Source: Candidatus Zhuqueibacterota bacterium
Lineage (GTDB): Bacteria > Zhuqueibacterota > Zhuqueibacteria > Oceanimicrobiales > Oceanimicrobiaceae
DNA length: 64,000 nt
Assembly (NCBI GenBank): GCA_029262055.1
Contig: JAJDAD010000011.1
Span: 34,074-98,073, forward strand
Reading direction: 5' to 3'
Positions within the stretch are counted from its first letter, which is position 1; each line of letters starts with the position of its first letter. The position numbers and the translations under genes are program-made. The notes beneath the pieces were generated by a model. It was not told the DNA's origin. It saw only the letters and a list, made by a program, of their open reading frames with translations, and did no database searches. This document shows positions 1 to 8,916 of this stretch, piece by piece.

Positions 1-171
1 AATAACGTGGAAGCATCATGAGAGCTTACACTACCGGTACCGACCGGACGCAGGCCATCCTGCTGCCGATGATTCCCAAGGCAACAGGGTCGGTTTGGTA
101 AAACAGTAATTTGAACTGCGCTTCGCTTCTGCATGCATCGTAAATGGAAGCCCACAACAAAGGAGGAAACG

Positions 172-642
172 ATGAGTCCGGATATACTGCACTATCTTTT
201 CGGTGTCAACCACTACGCCGCCAAAGTGAACCTCGAAGACATCACGCAGGAAGAGAGTCTGCGCCAGCCGGCCAGTGGCGGTCATTGTATGAACTGGGTC
301 TTCGGGCACATCGTGGCGTCGCGCAACAGTATCTTTGAGCTCCTGGATCAGCCTCCGGTTTGGACCGCCGAGCAAGTGGAGCCGTACAGGAGAGGGACAA
401 TCTATACGCCACAGCCCGCCGGACTGCGCGAGCTGCTGAGCATCCGAGATGACTTTGACCGCTCGCAGGAAATACTTGCAGCAGCGCTGCAAAATCTAAC
501 GGTTGAGCAGTTTGAGAGAAGAATAGACGAAAAAAAGAGTCTCGGGCAGAGCCTGGCCTTTCTGCAATTTCACGAAGGGTACCATATCGGGCAACTGGGA
601 TTGTTGCGCAGGATAGTGGGAAAGGATGGCGTGATCAAGTAG
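172..642 (+). CDS. DinB/YfiT-like family protein
   Basis: The 156-residue product looks like a DinB/YfiT-type four-helix-bundle protein. Members of this superfamily usually bind a divalent metal through three histidines and include thiol-dependent transferases and stress-induced proteins; the substrate here cannot be named. Visible support is the N-terminal helix with GGHCMNWVFGH (a histidine ligand in the usual place) and, near the C-terminus, FHEGYHIGQLG, which gives the HxxxH pair. I chose the ATG at 172 because AGGAGG lies at 161-166 with ideal spacing; an upstream in-frame ATG at 133 has no such site. It stands alone on the plus strand, and the function is only a family-level call. Confidence 0.75.
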   Translation: MSPDILHYLFGVNHYAAKVNLEDITQEESLRQPASGGHCMNWVFGHIVASRNSIFELLDQPPVWTAEQVEPYRRGTIYTPQPAGLRELLSIRDDFDRSQEILAAALQNLTVEQFERRIDEKKSLGQSLAFLQFHEGYHIGQLGLLRRIVGKDGVIK

Positions 643-800
643 CTAAGCCCTGCGGCACGGCACCCTACTCAGGTATCCACGTGGTGTGCAGAGTAACTGC
701 AGTGCTCAGTCACAACTCTGATTCAGCTTGCTGTTGCCCACGCTTTTCCTAAATTAGCGGGACACACATCAGTTTGCCACAGAAAAGGAGAAATAACAAC

Positions 801-1331
801 ATGAGCCGGACCAAAGCCAGCAGCCTCTCACTGTTCTTAAGTACTCTATTCGTGCTGGCCGCAGCCGGGCCGGGCATGACCCAGCCGGGTAAGACCAGCA
901 CCATGCCGGAACTGGGGCAGGCGTTCCTGGGCGAATGGGTCGGCACCGGCACAACGCCTGACGGAGAATCATTTACTTCATCCCTGAGCTTTCGCTGGAT
1001 TCTGGATGATAACTTCCTGGAGGTGACGAACCATGTGCAAAACCAGAACCGGAAGCGGCATCATTTTGCATCGACGACCTACGCCTGGCAACCCGTCTTG
1101 GGCAAGCTGGTCTTCTGGTCGTTTGACCGGGATGGGACCATCAACGAAGGGATCGCTGAACTGGATGGTCAGGAGCTCAGACACGAATGGCGGTCTTTCA
1201 GCAAAGGCGGGGAAATCCTCGACTGGCGTTCGGTGTTGACCAAACAGGACGACAGTCATGCCACCTTCCGGGTCATCGACAGCCACGGCGTTGAGCTGGT
1301 CGCGATCAAGTACCGGCGAGAGAGCCAGTGA
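801..1331 (+). CDS. secreted lipocalin-like/DUF1579-like protein
   Basis: The 176-residue product begins with a signal peptide (residues 1 to about 24, hydrophobic core SLSLFLSTLFVLAAAG) and is then rich in beta strands: LGEWVGTGTTPDGESFTSS, SFRWILDDNFLEV, and a final AIKYRR strand. This pattern resembles small beta-barrel export proteins of the DUF1579/lipocalin-like kind, probably periplasmic; no enzyme motif is visible. The ATG at 801 is preceded by AAAGGAG at 784-790, so the in-frame codon at 774 is probably not used. It converges on the cyclo-ligase gene, with only 5 bases between the two stop codons. The function is unknown. Confidence 0.7.
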   Translation: MSRTKASSLSLFLSTLFVLAAAGPGMTQPGKTSTMPELGQAFLGEWVGTGTTPDGESFTSSLSFRWILDDNFLEVTNHVQNQNRKRHHFASTTYAWQPVLGKLVFWSFDRDGTINEGIAELDGQELRHEWRSFSKGGEILDWRSVLTKQDDSHATFRVIDSHGVELVAIKYRRESQ

Positions 1332-1336
1332 GAGGG

Positions 1337-1939
1337 TCAGCCCTGCGCTTGCCGCCGGCCGGTGTCAAACCGCAAGACGCGCGCCTCGGTCACGATCACA
1401 TCCATGACTTCATCCTCCGGTCGGCGCGGTAAGCGCTCGATTACCTGAAAGTCATACGCCAGCGCAACACGAAATGCCGGCGTTTGGCGCAGGAACCCAT
1501 CATAGTAGCCGCCACCATATCCTAAACGATGGCCCGATAGATCGAACCCGACTCCGGGCACCAGGACCAGATCTAAGCAGCTCAGGATGTCGTTCTCTAT
1601 CGCTTCGGTTTGGGGCTCCGGAATGCCAAACGCTCCCGGCCGCAAGTCAGCGACATCGGCGAGCCTGTGGTGTTCGAGCACGCGCCTGTCCAGATTCACC
1701 CTCGGAACAACAACTTCCAGGTCTGCCGCCAACAGATCCGTGATCAGCCCCAACGTCCGCACTTCATTGCGCCAGGATGCGTAAGTATGAATGGAGTGAG
1801 CGCGGCTAAACTCGGGCAGGTTTTTGAGCCGGTCCAGGACTGTGGCGCTCTTCTGCTCTACCTGGGAAGGGGATAGGCTCTCGCGTTGTTCTTTGAGGCG
1901 GGCGCGCAGGGTGTTTTTTCGCCGGACGACATCATTCAT
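1337..1939 (-). CDS. 5-formyltetrahydrofolate cyclo-ligase
   Basis: The 200-residue product is a 5-formyltetrahydrofolate cyclo-ligase (MTHFS family), which uses ATP to turn 5-formyl-THF into 5,10-methenyl-THF in cytoplasmic one-carbon metabolism. The diagnostic C-terminal motif is GVGFDLSGHRLGYGGGYYDGFL, and the N-terminal RxxLRARLKEQRESLS helix is typical. I chose the ATG at 1939, giving an 8-base overlap with the end of the L7Ae-family gene; an upstream in-frame start at 1981 would add 14 residues lying entirely inside that gene. It is the last gene of the macrodomain-ylxR-ylxQ operon. In many bacteria ygfA sits near RNA or cell-division genes, so the grouping tells little about function. 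Confidence 0.9.
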   Translation of the reverse strand: MNDVVRRKNTLRARLKEQRESLSPSQVEQKSATVLDRLKNLPEFSRAHSIHTYASWRNEVRTLGLITDLLAADLEVVVPRVNLDRRVLEHHRLADVADLRPGAFGIPEPQTEAIENDILSCLDLVLVPGVGFDLSGHRLGYGGGYYDGFLRQTPAFRVALAYDFQVIERLPRRPEDEVMDVIVTEARVLRFDTGRRQAQG

Positions 1940-2246
1940 TTGCGCGAGCTGCTCTCCGCAATGATACCGCGAAACCGGCATCGTTAACCCCTATTATCCC
2001 AACTTCATTCCTGCCCAGTCTCTGTCCGAGGGTATCCTTTGTACTCAGAGATAACACGGGTATCCGTTTTTTTCTTGCTGCCTCAGTTATTTTTTTGGCG
2101 GCATTGGGGGAAAGGTCTTCGGCCAAAATAACGAGTTGCGTTTCCCTGTATTTGATAGTCTTCACGGTGGCCGTCATGCCGATCGAAAGCAGGCGAGCGC
2201 GGTTAGCCAGCCCCAGTAATCCAAGAGCCAGATCGGGTTTGCTCAA
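1932..2246 (-). CDS. ylxQ: L7Ae/YlxQ-family RNA-binding protein, TTG start directly after a UAG
   Basis: The 104-residue protein belongs to the L7Ae/L30e/Gadd45 family and matches YlxQ: LLGLANRARLLSIGM, LVILAEDLSPNAAKKI and the closing GIIGVNDAGFAVSLRRA are the family blocks. Such proteins bind kink-turn RNA and usually sit between nusA and infB. Here there is no usable ATG; translation must begin at the TTG at 2246-2244, immediately after the UAG (2249-2247) that ends ylxR, and both genes share one reading frame. Alphaproteobacterial homologues are fused YlxR-L7Ae proteins, so this may be a stop-separated version of that fusion, made by re-initiation or by read-through. Family call is firm, start is not. 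Confidence 0.85.
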   Translation of the reverse strand: MSKPDLALGLLGLANRARLLSIGMTATVKTIKYRETQLVILAEDLSPNAAKKITEAARKKRIPVLSLSTKDTLGQRLGRNEVGIIGVNDAGFAVSLRRAARANE

Positions 2247-2498
2247 CTATAGCCTACGGAGTTGGTCATGAAAAGCAGGTGAAGCGGTACAGTGCAACAT
2301 TCTGGTCGCAATGTTCTTCTTGAGTTCTAACGCGATACATTCATTTGTCTTGCAGAGATAAGCGCCTCTGCCGGGCATTTTCTGAGCCACATCAATCTTG
2401 ATTTCTTTTTGTGACGTTCGGACAAGGCGCAGCAACTGATTTTTGTCCCTTCTCTGGCGGCAGGCAATGCAAGTCCGAATCGGTTGATGAGAGGTCAT
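2247..2498 (-). CDS. ylxR: YlxR/DUF448 family RNA-binding protein
   Basis: The 83-residue product is a YlxR (DUF448) protein, a small nucleic-acid-binding factor that usually lies in the nusA-infB operon; the Bacillus member has been described as an RNase P modulator. Key signatures are RTCIACRQRRDKNQLLRLVR at the N-terminus and the GRGAYLCKTNECIALELKKN block, including the conserved Cys pairs. Its ATG overlaps the stop of the upstream macrodomain gene by 4 bases, which implies translational coupling. Its own UAG is followed with no gap by the L7Ae-family gene in the same frame. Neither nusA nor infB is in the neighbourhood, so the usual operon has been broken up here. Confidence 0.9.
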   Translation of the reverse strand: MTSHQPIRTCIACRQRRDKNQLLRLVRTSQKEIKIDVAQKMPGRGAYLCKTNECIALELKKNIATRMLHCTASPAFHDQLRRL

Positions 2499-3031
2499 CC
2501 CAGTGGGTCTTCGACAGCTTCTTCGTCCTCTTCACTGCGCCAACATTCTTCCCATTCAACGATCAAATCTTCATTCTTGTCGATCAAAACCACGTCTTGC
2601 AGCTTGGCATTGCGTGTCGAAAATTTCCGGACCGCTGCGATCATGGCCTGCGCTGCATCCTGCAACGATACTTTGCCTGTACCCAGGCCCATCCCCGGAA
2701 TCGCCAAGCTGTGAAATTCGTGCTCCACTGCCGTCTCCAGGGCGGCGTCCATAGCCTGTTCGATCTTCTTTACGGATGTTCGTTGTACCGGCATAGCCGT
2801 GATTGGCGCGTGGATGATATGCTGGCACGGTAGTCTTCCGGAATCCGTGACAGCGGTACGGCCGATGGCAATGGGCGCCTGCGCCATGACTTCACGCTCT
2901 ATTTTCTTGCCCCCCGATCGTAGAATCGTTGCCCCCACCTCGTGCCCCATCTCACCCTCAGAGTTTGTTGGATTCACGATGGCATCTACCGCTTGTTCAG
3001 TCAATTTACCGACCACAAATTGGATTTCCAT
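2495..3031 (-). CDS. macrodomain (ADP-ribose-binding) protein
   Basis: The 178-residue protein is a macrodomain of the O-acetyl-ADP-ribose deacetylase / ADP-ribosyl hydrolase type. VDAIVNPTNSEG near residues 16-27 holds the catalytic-type Asn of the family, followed by the glycine-rich GHEVGATILRSGG segment and the second ADP-ribose loop IPGMGLGTGKVS. The C-terminal 20 residues are strongly acidic. The start is well supported by AGGAGG seven bases before the ATG. It opens a four-gene operon with ylxR, ylxQ and the folate cyclo-ligase, joined by 4-base and shorter junctions. A link between ADP-ribose removal and these RNA-binding factors is suggestive but unproven. Confidence 0.88.
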   Translation of the reverse strand: MEIQFVVGKLTEQAVDAIVNPTNSEGEMGHEVGATILRSGGKKIEREVMAQAPIAIGRTAVTDSGRLPCQHIIHAPITAMPVQRTSVKKIEQAMDAALETAVEHEFHSLAIPGMGLGTGKVSLQDAAQAMIAAVRKFSTRNAKLQDVVLIDKNEDLIVEWEECWRSEEDEEAVEDPLG

Positions 3032-3106
3032 CTGCTGCCTCCTATCGGTTTAGAGCCAACACAACCTTGCGACAAAGACAATGATTCTCTGAGAGGGAAG
3101 TGCAAA

Positions 3107-3135
3107 AACCTAACGCAATGGCGACATAAAGTCAA
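3107..3135 (-). promoter_or_regulatory. sigma-70-type promoter of the macrodomain-ylxR-ylxQ operon
   Basis: On the minus strand TTGACT (3135-3130) and TAGGTT (3112-3107) are 17 bases apart, about 75 bases before the macrodomain start. The -35 is good and the -10 is weak. It lies 19 bases beyond the stop of the upstream C25 peptidase gene, for which I see no terminator, so read-through is also possible. Confidence 0.45.
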
Positions 3136-3153
3136 GTGAAATCCGGAACTGGA

Positions 3154-6100
3154 CTAACGGACGATAGCCAGCTTCTCGACAACCTCCTGCTGCCGGCCGT
3201 CGCGTTGTGCGATAATCTTGTACAGATAGACGCCGTTGGCCAAACGATCACCGGCCCGGTCCCGGCCGTCCCAAAAATAACGATTGAAGCCAACTTGTCC
3301 GGGAAGCGTATTCAGGTTTAGAATCAACCGGCCCGCGACCGTGTAAACTTTGATAGAGACCTGATCCGCAGACCGGGTTAGAACGTAGGTAAAATCAGTG
3401 CCGGAACTGAACGGATTGGGATAGTTCATCACATTGGCGAGAATAAACTCATCGCTCACAAAAAACGTCGTCTGCAGGGACTCACGATTGTCGCTGTTGT
3501 CACTAGCAGCAACGGAGATCTCGTGCTCGCCCGGAGTGAGTTCCGGGCTTAGCAAAACGCTGGCGCGCAAGTCAGCCTCATCGACCGGAGCGGGCAGAAA
3601 TGTCGCCTGTCCGTTGCCTGGGCCGTAGCCGATTTTTCGACCATCGAGGAGGATCGTCACCCTGCTGGTATCTTGCAGTTCAACACGGGCCAGATCACGC
3701 ACCTCGACTACGATTTCGGGTTTGGACGAGACGAATTCATTGACAGCGACCGCGCGTCCGTCAAAAGTGATCCGGATTTCCGGTCTGAGCGTATCTCGTT
3801 CAACCCAAATGTTGGTTGAAACTGTGTTGTTGGTTTCGTTGATTTCGGGGATTTCATCATCAGCATCTACGAGAATCCGGAACCTCACCTCGCCATCTAA
3901 GTCCGAAGATGGTATCATAGCCTTAAATGGTTTTGAATCGCCCGCCGCGATCTCGTCGAGTCGAGCCTCGGCTACAGCAGACTCCGTTGCGTTTTTAGGT
4001 GTAGCGAAAACTCGGATGGTACAGCTGTCGTTGGCTGTGATACCCCAGTTGCCAACTGTAGCAGTAATCTCAATATCATCACCTACTTGCACCGTGTCGT
4101 TTCGAGCTTCAATGGAGTCATTTCCTATGACCAGATCCGGAGGAGGAATAAAATCAGCGGACCAGTAATGAAGCACAGGCGTGGAGAGGCCGTCATTTGA
4201 CGCAAATTCAGCCACCAAAGAGATGGTGCGGTAGTGACTGGCGTCAATTGCGGAGAGATCGACTTGGGTCATATCTCGTCCTAATTCGAGTAAGCTGTCC
4301 AGCCTGCCCGTGACGCGATTCCGTCCAAAAATCTTTACCCGTAGCTCAGCACCCTCGCCAATCGATGACAAATCCAGCCCCGCGGTGCCCCAACCGGTGG
4401 AAGGACCAATTTCAGGGGAACCCAGGACACCGGTCTTGTTGTAAAGGGTGACGGTATCCTCGATGGCCACTCCTCCTTCTCCAGCCTTGACAAGTTCCTC
4501 AGGCACAGAACCCGTAGAGGCGCCTTTCTTTCCTATGATAGCCCAGGAATCACGAGCACCCACCTGCCGGGTCAAGCTACTACCGATGGCCTCCAAGGCC
4601 AAATGAGCATTCTCCGTCATTGCGTCGCTTCCTTCGTCATCAATCGCCACCAAGACGATTCTCCCGGGCTTTAAGCCGATAATGAATTGGGCCATCTCCT
4701 CCGCGGCATTTTGGTCACTGTGCGTGTCAAAATGAACCGTTGCGAGCAGCTCGCCGGTCGTTTCATCGAAGACGGCCAGATTATGCCCCCGATGATTTCC
4801 CTCCACGACTATTCCGTTGACAGAAAGCTCAGACAAATTGCCATCAAGAAAACCCTGTGACAATGCTCCGAATACAAACGTATTCTGAGAGAGAACCACC
4901 GAATCCTGAACGAATGATAAGTTCTTAGCTTCGTTTTCTTCGAACTGTGACGACGAGGTTTGCGTCCAACTCGAAGTGGCCGAAGGCTCGTACAGGAAGC
5001 TCTGATTCCGCCAGGCTCCAAAGTCGCTGCCGTCAAATGATCTGACTCGCCAGTAGTAGACTCCCTTTTCCGGGAGCCCTGTCTCCCATCTGGCAACCAA
5101 ACCACTCGATTGCAGAGGTGGGGATGCCACCAGCAAAGAGCTGTTAAATGTATCCGCCTGGTCGATTTCGAAGTGATAGGTTGTCTCGCTATTGGACAGG
5201 CGACTATTCGTCGTCACAAGCGCGACGGGTGACGTGTTGACCACTCCATAATTCAGCGGTTTTATGGTCGTGAGATCCGTCAAAAAAACATCGATTCTCC
5301 GCACAGCGCTATTGTTCGCGTCTGATGACTCTTCAATCAGGTCATGTGGATCGACACGCACTGCAAACAGGTGAGTTCCGGCTTGTTTGGGTATCGGCCA
5401 TTCAATGAACAGTGAATCTACGTTCTTGACTGGCGCCATCTTCGAGACGCTGATTGGCCTCTGGGCGCCTGCGGGACTGGTGTGGCTAATATCAACTTCT
5501 ACGCTATCTTGGGAAACTGGCCCATAATTCCTTATCTTTATGCCGACAGTTTCCGTTGAGTCTGTTGCTAGTAGAAAATCACGACTAAAAGCTATATCAG
5601 CAGCATTGACGGCTAATTCTGGTTTGGCTGATAGACTCAGTCTCAGAGCAGGGTCTCCAATCACCACATATTGGTTGATGACATTTCTATTGCGCGACGA
5701 CTCACCTAGTTTGCCCCACAAGAACAGCTTTGCGAGCGATGTGGCCTCTCCTATGGACCGCACTCCGCCTTGGGAAACGCTGGAAAAGAGTCCCTGCAAT
5801 AGAAAGAAGTCCTGCGTAATATACCCAAATCCACTCGCGCCCCAGTACGCAATGGCCCCTTGACGATCCAGCACATATTCCTCAGACAGACTATTGCGGA
5901 TGGGGTTGGCAAAGCGGGCCGAGTGACACGACATCCCTGTCATAAAGGGGAAGATTGTGTTTTGCCAATCGGATGGCCCTCCAATATCTATATCCCAAAC
6001 CGAACTTGCGGCATGCCCAATAAAGTTGGCCCAAAGAACACCCTCCTTGATCTTTTGTGCGGCGATTTCCCGAAAGTCTAACGAAATTACTTCTTCAGTC

Positions 6101-8910
6101 ATCTTGTTAGCTTGCCTTACCGTTCCGAAAAGAGGTGGGGCGCCGACGTAGTTGTCAACCAACTCAGTGGCCTGTCGGCGAAAGATAGTTTGCTCGACAT
6201 CGTTGAAACCGCCATTGAAAAACAGAAACTCTTTGTTCCACGAACTGAAGTCGCTCTCCTCGTAGTCTATAATCTTGTTGATTAGGACTTGAGCCTGTTC
6301 AGACGTTTCAACGGGAATTCGACCCAGATGCATATCGGGTAAGATATCATCTCCAGAATCGAGAGTCACGAACCAGTTATCCGCCACTGGGTCGCCATAA
6401 GCTGGAACATAGCTTGTCTTTGAGGTTTCAGGCATCAATCTTTTGGGGTCCCACGATGCGTCTCCCAGAAGGACGACATACATTGGAGCCGGCTTCAACC
6501 AAATCGTGTAGGTGTACTTCAGAAACTCTTTGATTGCCACAGGTGAGACGATGCCATAATTGAACTCGTCGTAGATATCCTCCGCATCAACTACGAATGT
6601 GCGAAACGCGTTATGCTGCTTTCGATAGTCTGCCAAGGCCTTGGCTGATTCCCAAAACTCCCGGTGAGTTATAACAACATAGTCCGCACCGAGATCCGGG
6701 TTTCTAAGATTGCTAGGCAAATCGAGACGCATGTTCCTGGGCTTCTGAAATTTCGACTGAGTCACGCAGTAGTAGAAACCAGAACGCATGGTATCTATGA
6801 AAGATGCGATGTAACGCGTTGCCAACCCGCTATGCAGTGTATCACTTGCAACCGCCGGTCCCGAAAACCGCTTCGATACGGTTTCGGCAACTGTTCCAGT
6901 TGAAGCTCCCTTCCAGCCGACAATCGCCCACGAATCCCTGAAGCCAACGCCACGTGACAAGCTGCTCCCGATCATTTCCAAGGCTCCGTGGGCAGCATCC
7001 GTCATTTTACCCGAGCCCTCATCCACGATTCCGGCCAGCACGATGCTCGAATCTGGCAGGGCTTGTATGTACTCAGCCATGGCATCCGCGGCGGCACTTG
7101 AATTGTGCGTGTCAAAGTTCTGGACCTCTGTTTGTCCGGTTTCACGATTGATGACCAGTAAGTAATGACCTATTCCTTGAAACGCGCGTGTCTCAAAATC
7201 CACTTCGAATTGCACAAAATTGCCGTCATCAAAGGCAGCGGATGTGGCCGACGGAATAGAAGCACGTTGTGTCCGTGGTTTCCACAGTTTTCCGCTTTGC
7301 GAATGAAGAATTATGGGATCGGGCTGAGCGAAATTACTAACAGCAACTTCAGCGACTTTGCCGAGCCCGGCCTGGTGAGAAAACCTCAACCCATCATCCC
7401 TGGCCGCAAAACTCCGTGGATAAATTATCTCAACCCAGTCAAGGAGGATCTGATTCGCAACGGTTCCGAAAGTCGGCAGCAGCTTTACGCTGAGGTTATT
7501 TTCTCCATTGCGTATCATGTCATTTGGAACCGGTATTGAGATTGAGGCCGTCTCCCTATTGTCAAAAAACGCTTCGTGAATCTGGACATCATTGACGGAG
7601 ATTACGACGTGGTGGTCGGGTTCAACAGGATCCAGTGTAGTGCCCTTGACCACAACCCTGACCGTACATGTAGCGACGGGTTCGTAATGGCCACTGATAC
7701 GAAATCCGATGGACTCTTTCTCGTCCTCGAACAGATACCGCCAAATCCAACCTTCTCCATCATCGTATGTACTTGCTATATTCCAGCGATAGAATACCAG
7801 ATCCTTCTCAACATGAAGCGTGTCCCAGTAGAATGGCACCGATTCCGTTGCCGGCGGCGGGGCCTCGACTCTGTCGTAGCGTTTCCCAGCTTCTCCATCA
7901 AAAGTGAGCCAGTAGACGTTATCATCCGTGAACATGTCGTTGAATAGACCTTCCTGTCGATTGCGCTCGGCAAGGAAACGCAGCTGATTCTGGTCGTCGA
8001 AGATACCGTCGGTGGGTCCATCAATCCAGATGGGAATCTGCTCGCCACGATTAATCACTTTGGCATTGCGCGTTTCGACAATCCCGCCTTTAAGGCCCGC
8101 ATCTATGAGGTCATCGTAGCCTACCGAGTAGACGCCATCTTCATTCACATCCAACTTGAAATATGAATAGTCGGTATTGTACCAGTTCTCACCAGGGACA
8201 TTGCTTCTTGTTTGGTGGTACAGAGCCGCGCTCGGGTTGAGCAATAACGGCCCGACAGCTCTAATAAACTGAGAATCGACGCCAAGTGCAGCTCTGCTTG
8301 GCTCAGCAGACGTCGAACTCCAGTCCACTTGAAATCTCAGTTTCTTGCAACGCCGTATTGTCTTTCGGATGGGGTTGTACTGAATCGGGTTGACCCCAAT
8401 TCTGAACAGGTTCACGCCTCGGATCTTGCCCTCTCTTCCATGCTCTATAATGTTATGTGGCCAGAAAGAATCTGAGCTGTAAGCAGGTCCCTCGTCCCAC
8501 AGATAGTCCACTATATTGGCTTTGAGATCTGTCTGGGCCGCTGCGCTGGGCAAAACGCGAAATTGACCTTCTATTTCGTCAGTTTCAACCTCCAGAATAG
8601 AAATAGTGACTTCTGCTCCAGGTGGGACTTGGGCTAACAGCCCGAGTGTAGGCACCTCTGGACTACCGGGAAGGTTCCTGACACCGTAGCCAGTAACAAA
8701 AATCTGATGATATTTTCTGCCCTCAACCTCAAGTGGACTGATATTGATTTCATAAGGTTTAAGCGTGATGAGCAGTCGGGACTCGCTTACGCGTTCCACA
8801 GAGACACGCTCATTCGGCGAAGAGCCTCCCCAAGCCAAACGGGTTGCCAAAAGCAATAACGCGATACACGCACTCGCGCGAAACAACAGAGGCATCATTA
8901 TGTTTCGCAT
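3154..8910 (-). CDS. gingipain-type C25 peptidase, multidomain, with C-terminal sorting-type domain
   Basis: This 1918-residue exported protein carries a signal peptide (about 1-28), an N-terminal region resembling gingipain/PorU pro-domains, an ILEI/FAM3-like domain (about 579-670, FDTHN...DSWAIVGWKGAS), a C25 cysteine peptidase domain (about 735-1075) with the expected dyad His966 (FIGHAAS) and Cys995 (GMSCHSARF), a CARDB-like domain (about 1097-1190), an FN3-like segment (about 1215-1310), a second ILEI-like domain (about 1374-1467, FDTHS...DSWAIIGKKGAS), a second CARDB-like domain (about 1588-1690) and a terminal NYPNPF...NGVYLYKI domain of type IX-secretion style. It starts 7 bases after the WecA-like gene, so it is the last gene of the polysaccharide operon. 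PorU, the C25 sortase of Porphyromonas, is one possible functional parallel; a plain surface protease is the other. Confidence 0.85.
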   Translation of the reverse strand: MRNIMMPLLFRASACIALLLLATRLAWGGSSPNERVSVERVSESRLLITLKPYEINISPLEVEGRKYHQIFVTGYGVRNLPGSPEVPTLGLLAQVPPGAEVTISILEVETDEIEGQFRVLPSAAAQTDLKANIVDYLWDEGPAYSSDSFWPHNIIEHGREGKIRGVNLFRIGVNPIQYNPIRKTIRRCKKLRFQVDWSSTSAEPSRAALGVDSQFIRAVGPLLLNPSAALYHQTRSNVPGENWYNTDYSYFKLDVNEDGVYSVGYDDLIDAGLKGGIVETRNAKVINRGEQIPIWIDGPTDGIFDDQNQLRFLAERNRQEGLFNDMFTDDNVYWLTFDGEAGKRYDRVEAPPPATESVPFYWDTLHVEKDLVFYRWNIASTYDDGEGWIWRYLFEDEKESIGFRISGHYEPVATCTVRVVVKGTTLDPVEPDHHVVISVNDVQIHEAFFDNRETASISIPVPNDMIRNGENNLSVKLLPTFGTVANQILLDWVEIIYPRSFAARDDGLRFSHQAGLGKVAEVAVSNFAQPDPIILHSQSGKLWKPRTQRASIPSATSAAFDDGNFVQFEVDFETRAFQGIGHYLLVINRETGQTEVQNFDTHNSSAAADAMAEYIQALPDSSIVLAGIVDEGSGKMTDAAHGALEMIGSSLSRGVGFRDSWAIVGWKGASTGTVAETVSKRFSGPAVASDTLHSGLATRYIASFIDTMRSGFYYCVTQSKFQKPRNMRLDLPSNLRNPDLGADYVVITHREFWESAKALADYRKQHNAFRTFVVDAEDIYDEFNYGIVSPVAIKEFLKYTYTIWLKPAPMYVVLLGDASWDPKRLMPETSKTSYVPAYGDPVADNWFVTLDSGDDILPDMHLGRIPVETSEQAQVLINKIIDYEESDFSSWNKEFLFFNGGFNDVEQTIFRRQATELVDNYVGAPPLFGTVRQANKMTEEVISLDFREIAAQKIKEGVLWANFIGHAASSVWDIDIGGPSDWQNTIFPFMTGMSCHSARFANPIRNSLSEEYVLDRQGAIAYWGASGFGYITQDFFLLQGLFSSVSQGGVRSIGEATSLAKLFLWGKLGESSRNRNVINQYVVIGDPALRLSLSAKPELAVNAADIAFSRDFLLATDSTETVGIKIRNYGPVSQDSVEVDISHTSPAGAQRPISVSKMAPVKNVDSLFIEWPIPKQAGTHLFAVRVDPHDLIEESSDANNSAVRRIDVFLTDLTTIKPLNYGVVNTSPVALVTTNSRLSNSETTYHFEIDQADTFNSSLLVASPPLQSSGLVARWETGLPEKGVYYWRVRSFDGSDFGAWRNQSFLYEPSATSSWTQTSSSQFEENEAKNLSFVQDSVVLSQNTFVFGALSQGFLDGNLSELSVNGIVVEGNHRGHNLAVFDETTGELLATVHFDTHSDQNAAEEMAQFIIGLKPGRIVLVAIDDEGSDAMTENAHLALEAIGSSLTRQVGARDSWAIIGKKGASTGSVPEELVKAGEGGVAIEDTVTLYNKTGVLGSPEIGPSTGWGTAGLDLSSIGEGAELRVKIFGRNRVTGRLDSLLELGRDMTQVDLSAIDASHYRTISLVAEFASNDGLSTPVLHYWSADFIPPPDLVIGNDSIEARNDTVQVGDDIEITATVGNWGITANDSCTIRVFATPKNATESAVAEARLDEIAAGDSKPFKAMIPSSDLDGEVRFRILVDADDEIPEINETNNTVSTNIWVERDTLRPEIRITFDGRAVAVNEFVSSKPEIVVEVRDLARVELQDTSRVTILLDGRKIGYGPGNGQATFLPAPVDEADLRASVLLSPELTPGEHEISVAASDNSDNRESLQTTFFVSDEFILANVMNYPNPFSSGTDFTYVLTRSADQVSIKVYTVAGRLILNLNTLPGQVGFNRYFWDGRDRAGDRLANGVYLYKIIAQRDGRQQEVVEKLAIVR

Positions 8911-8916
8911 AAGAGG

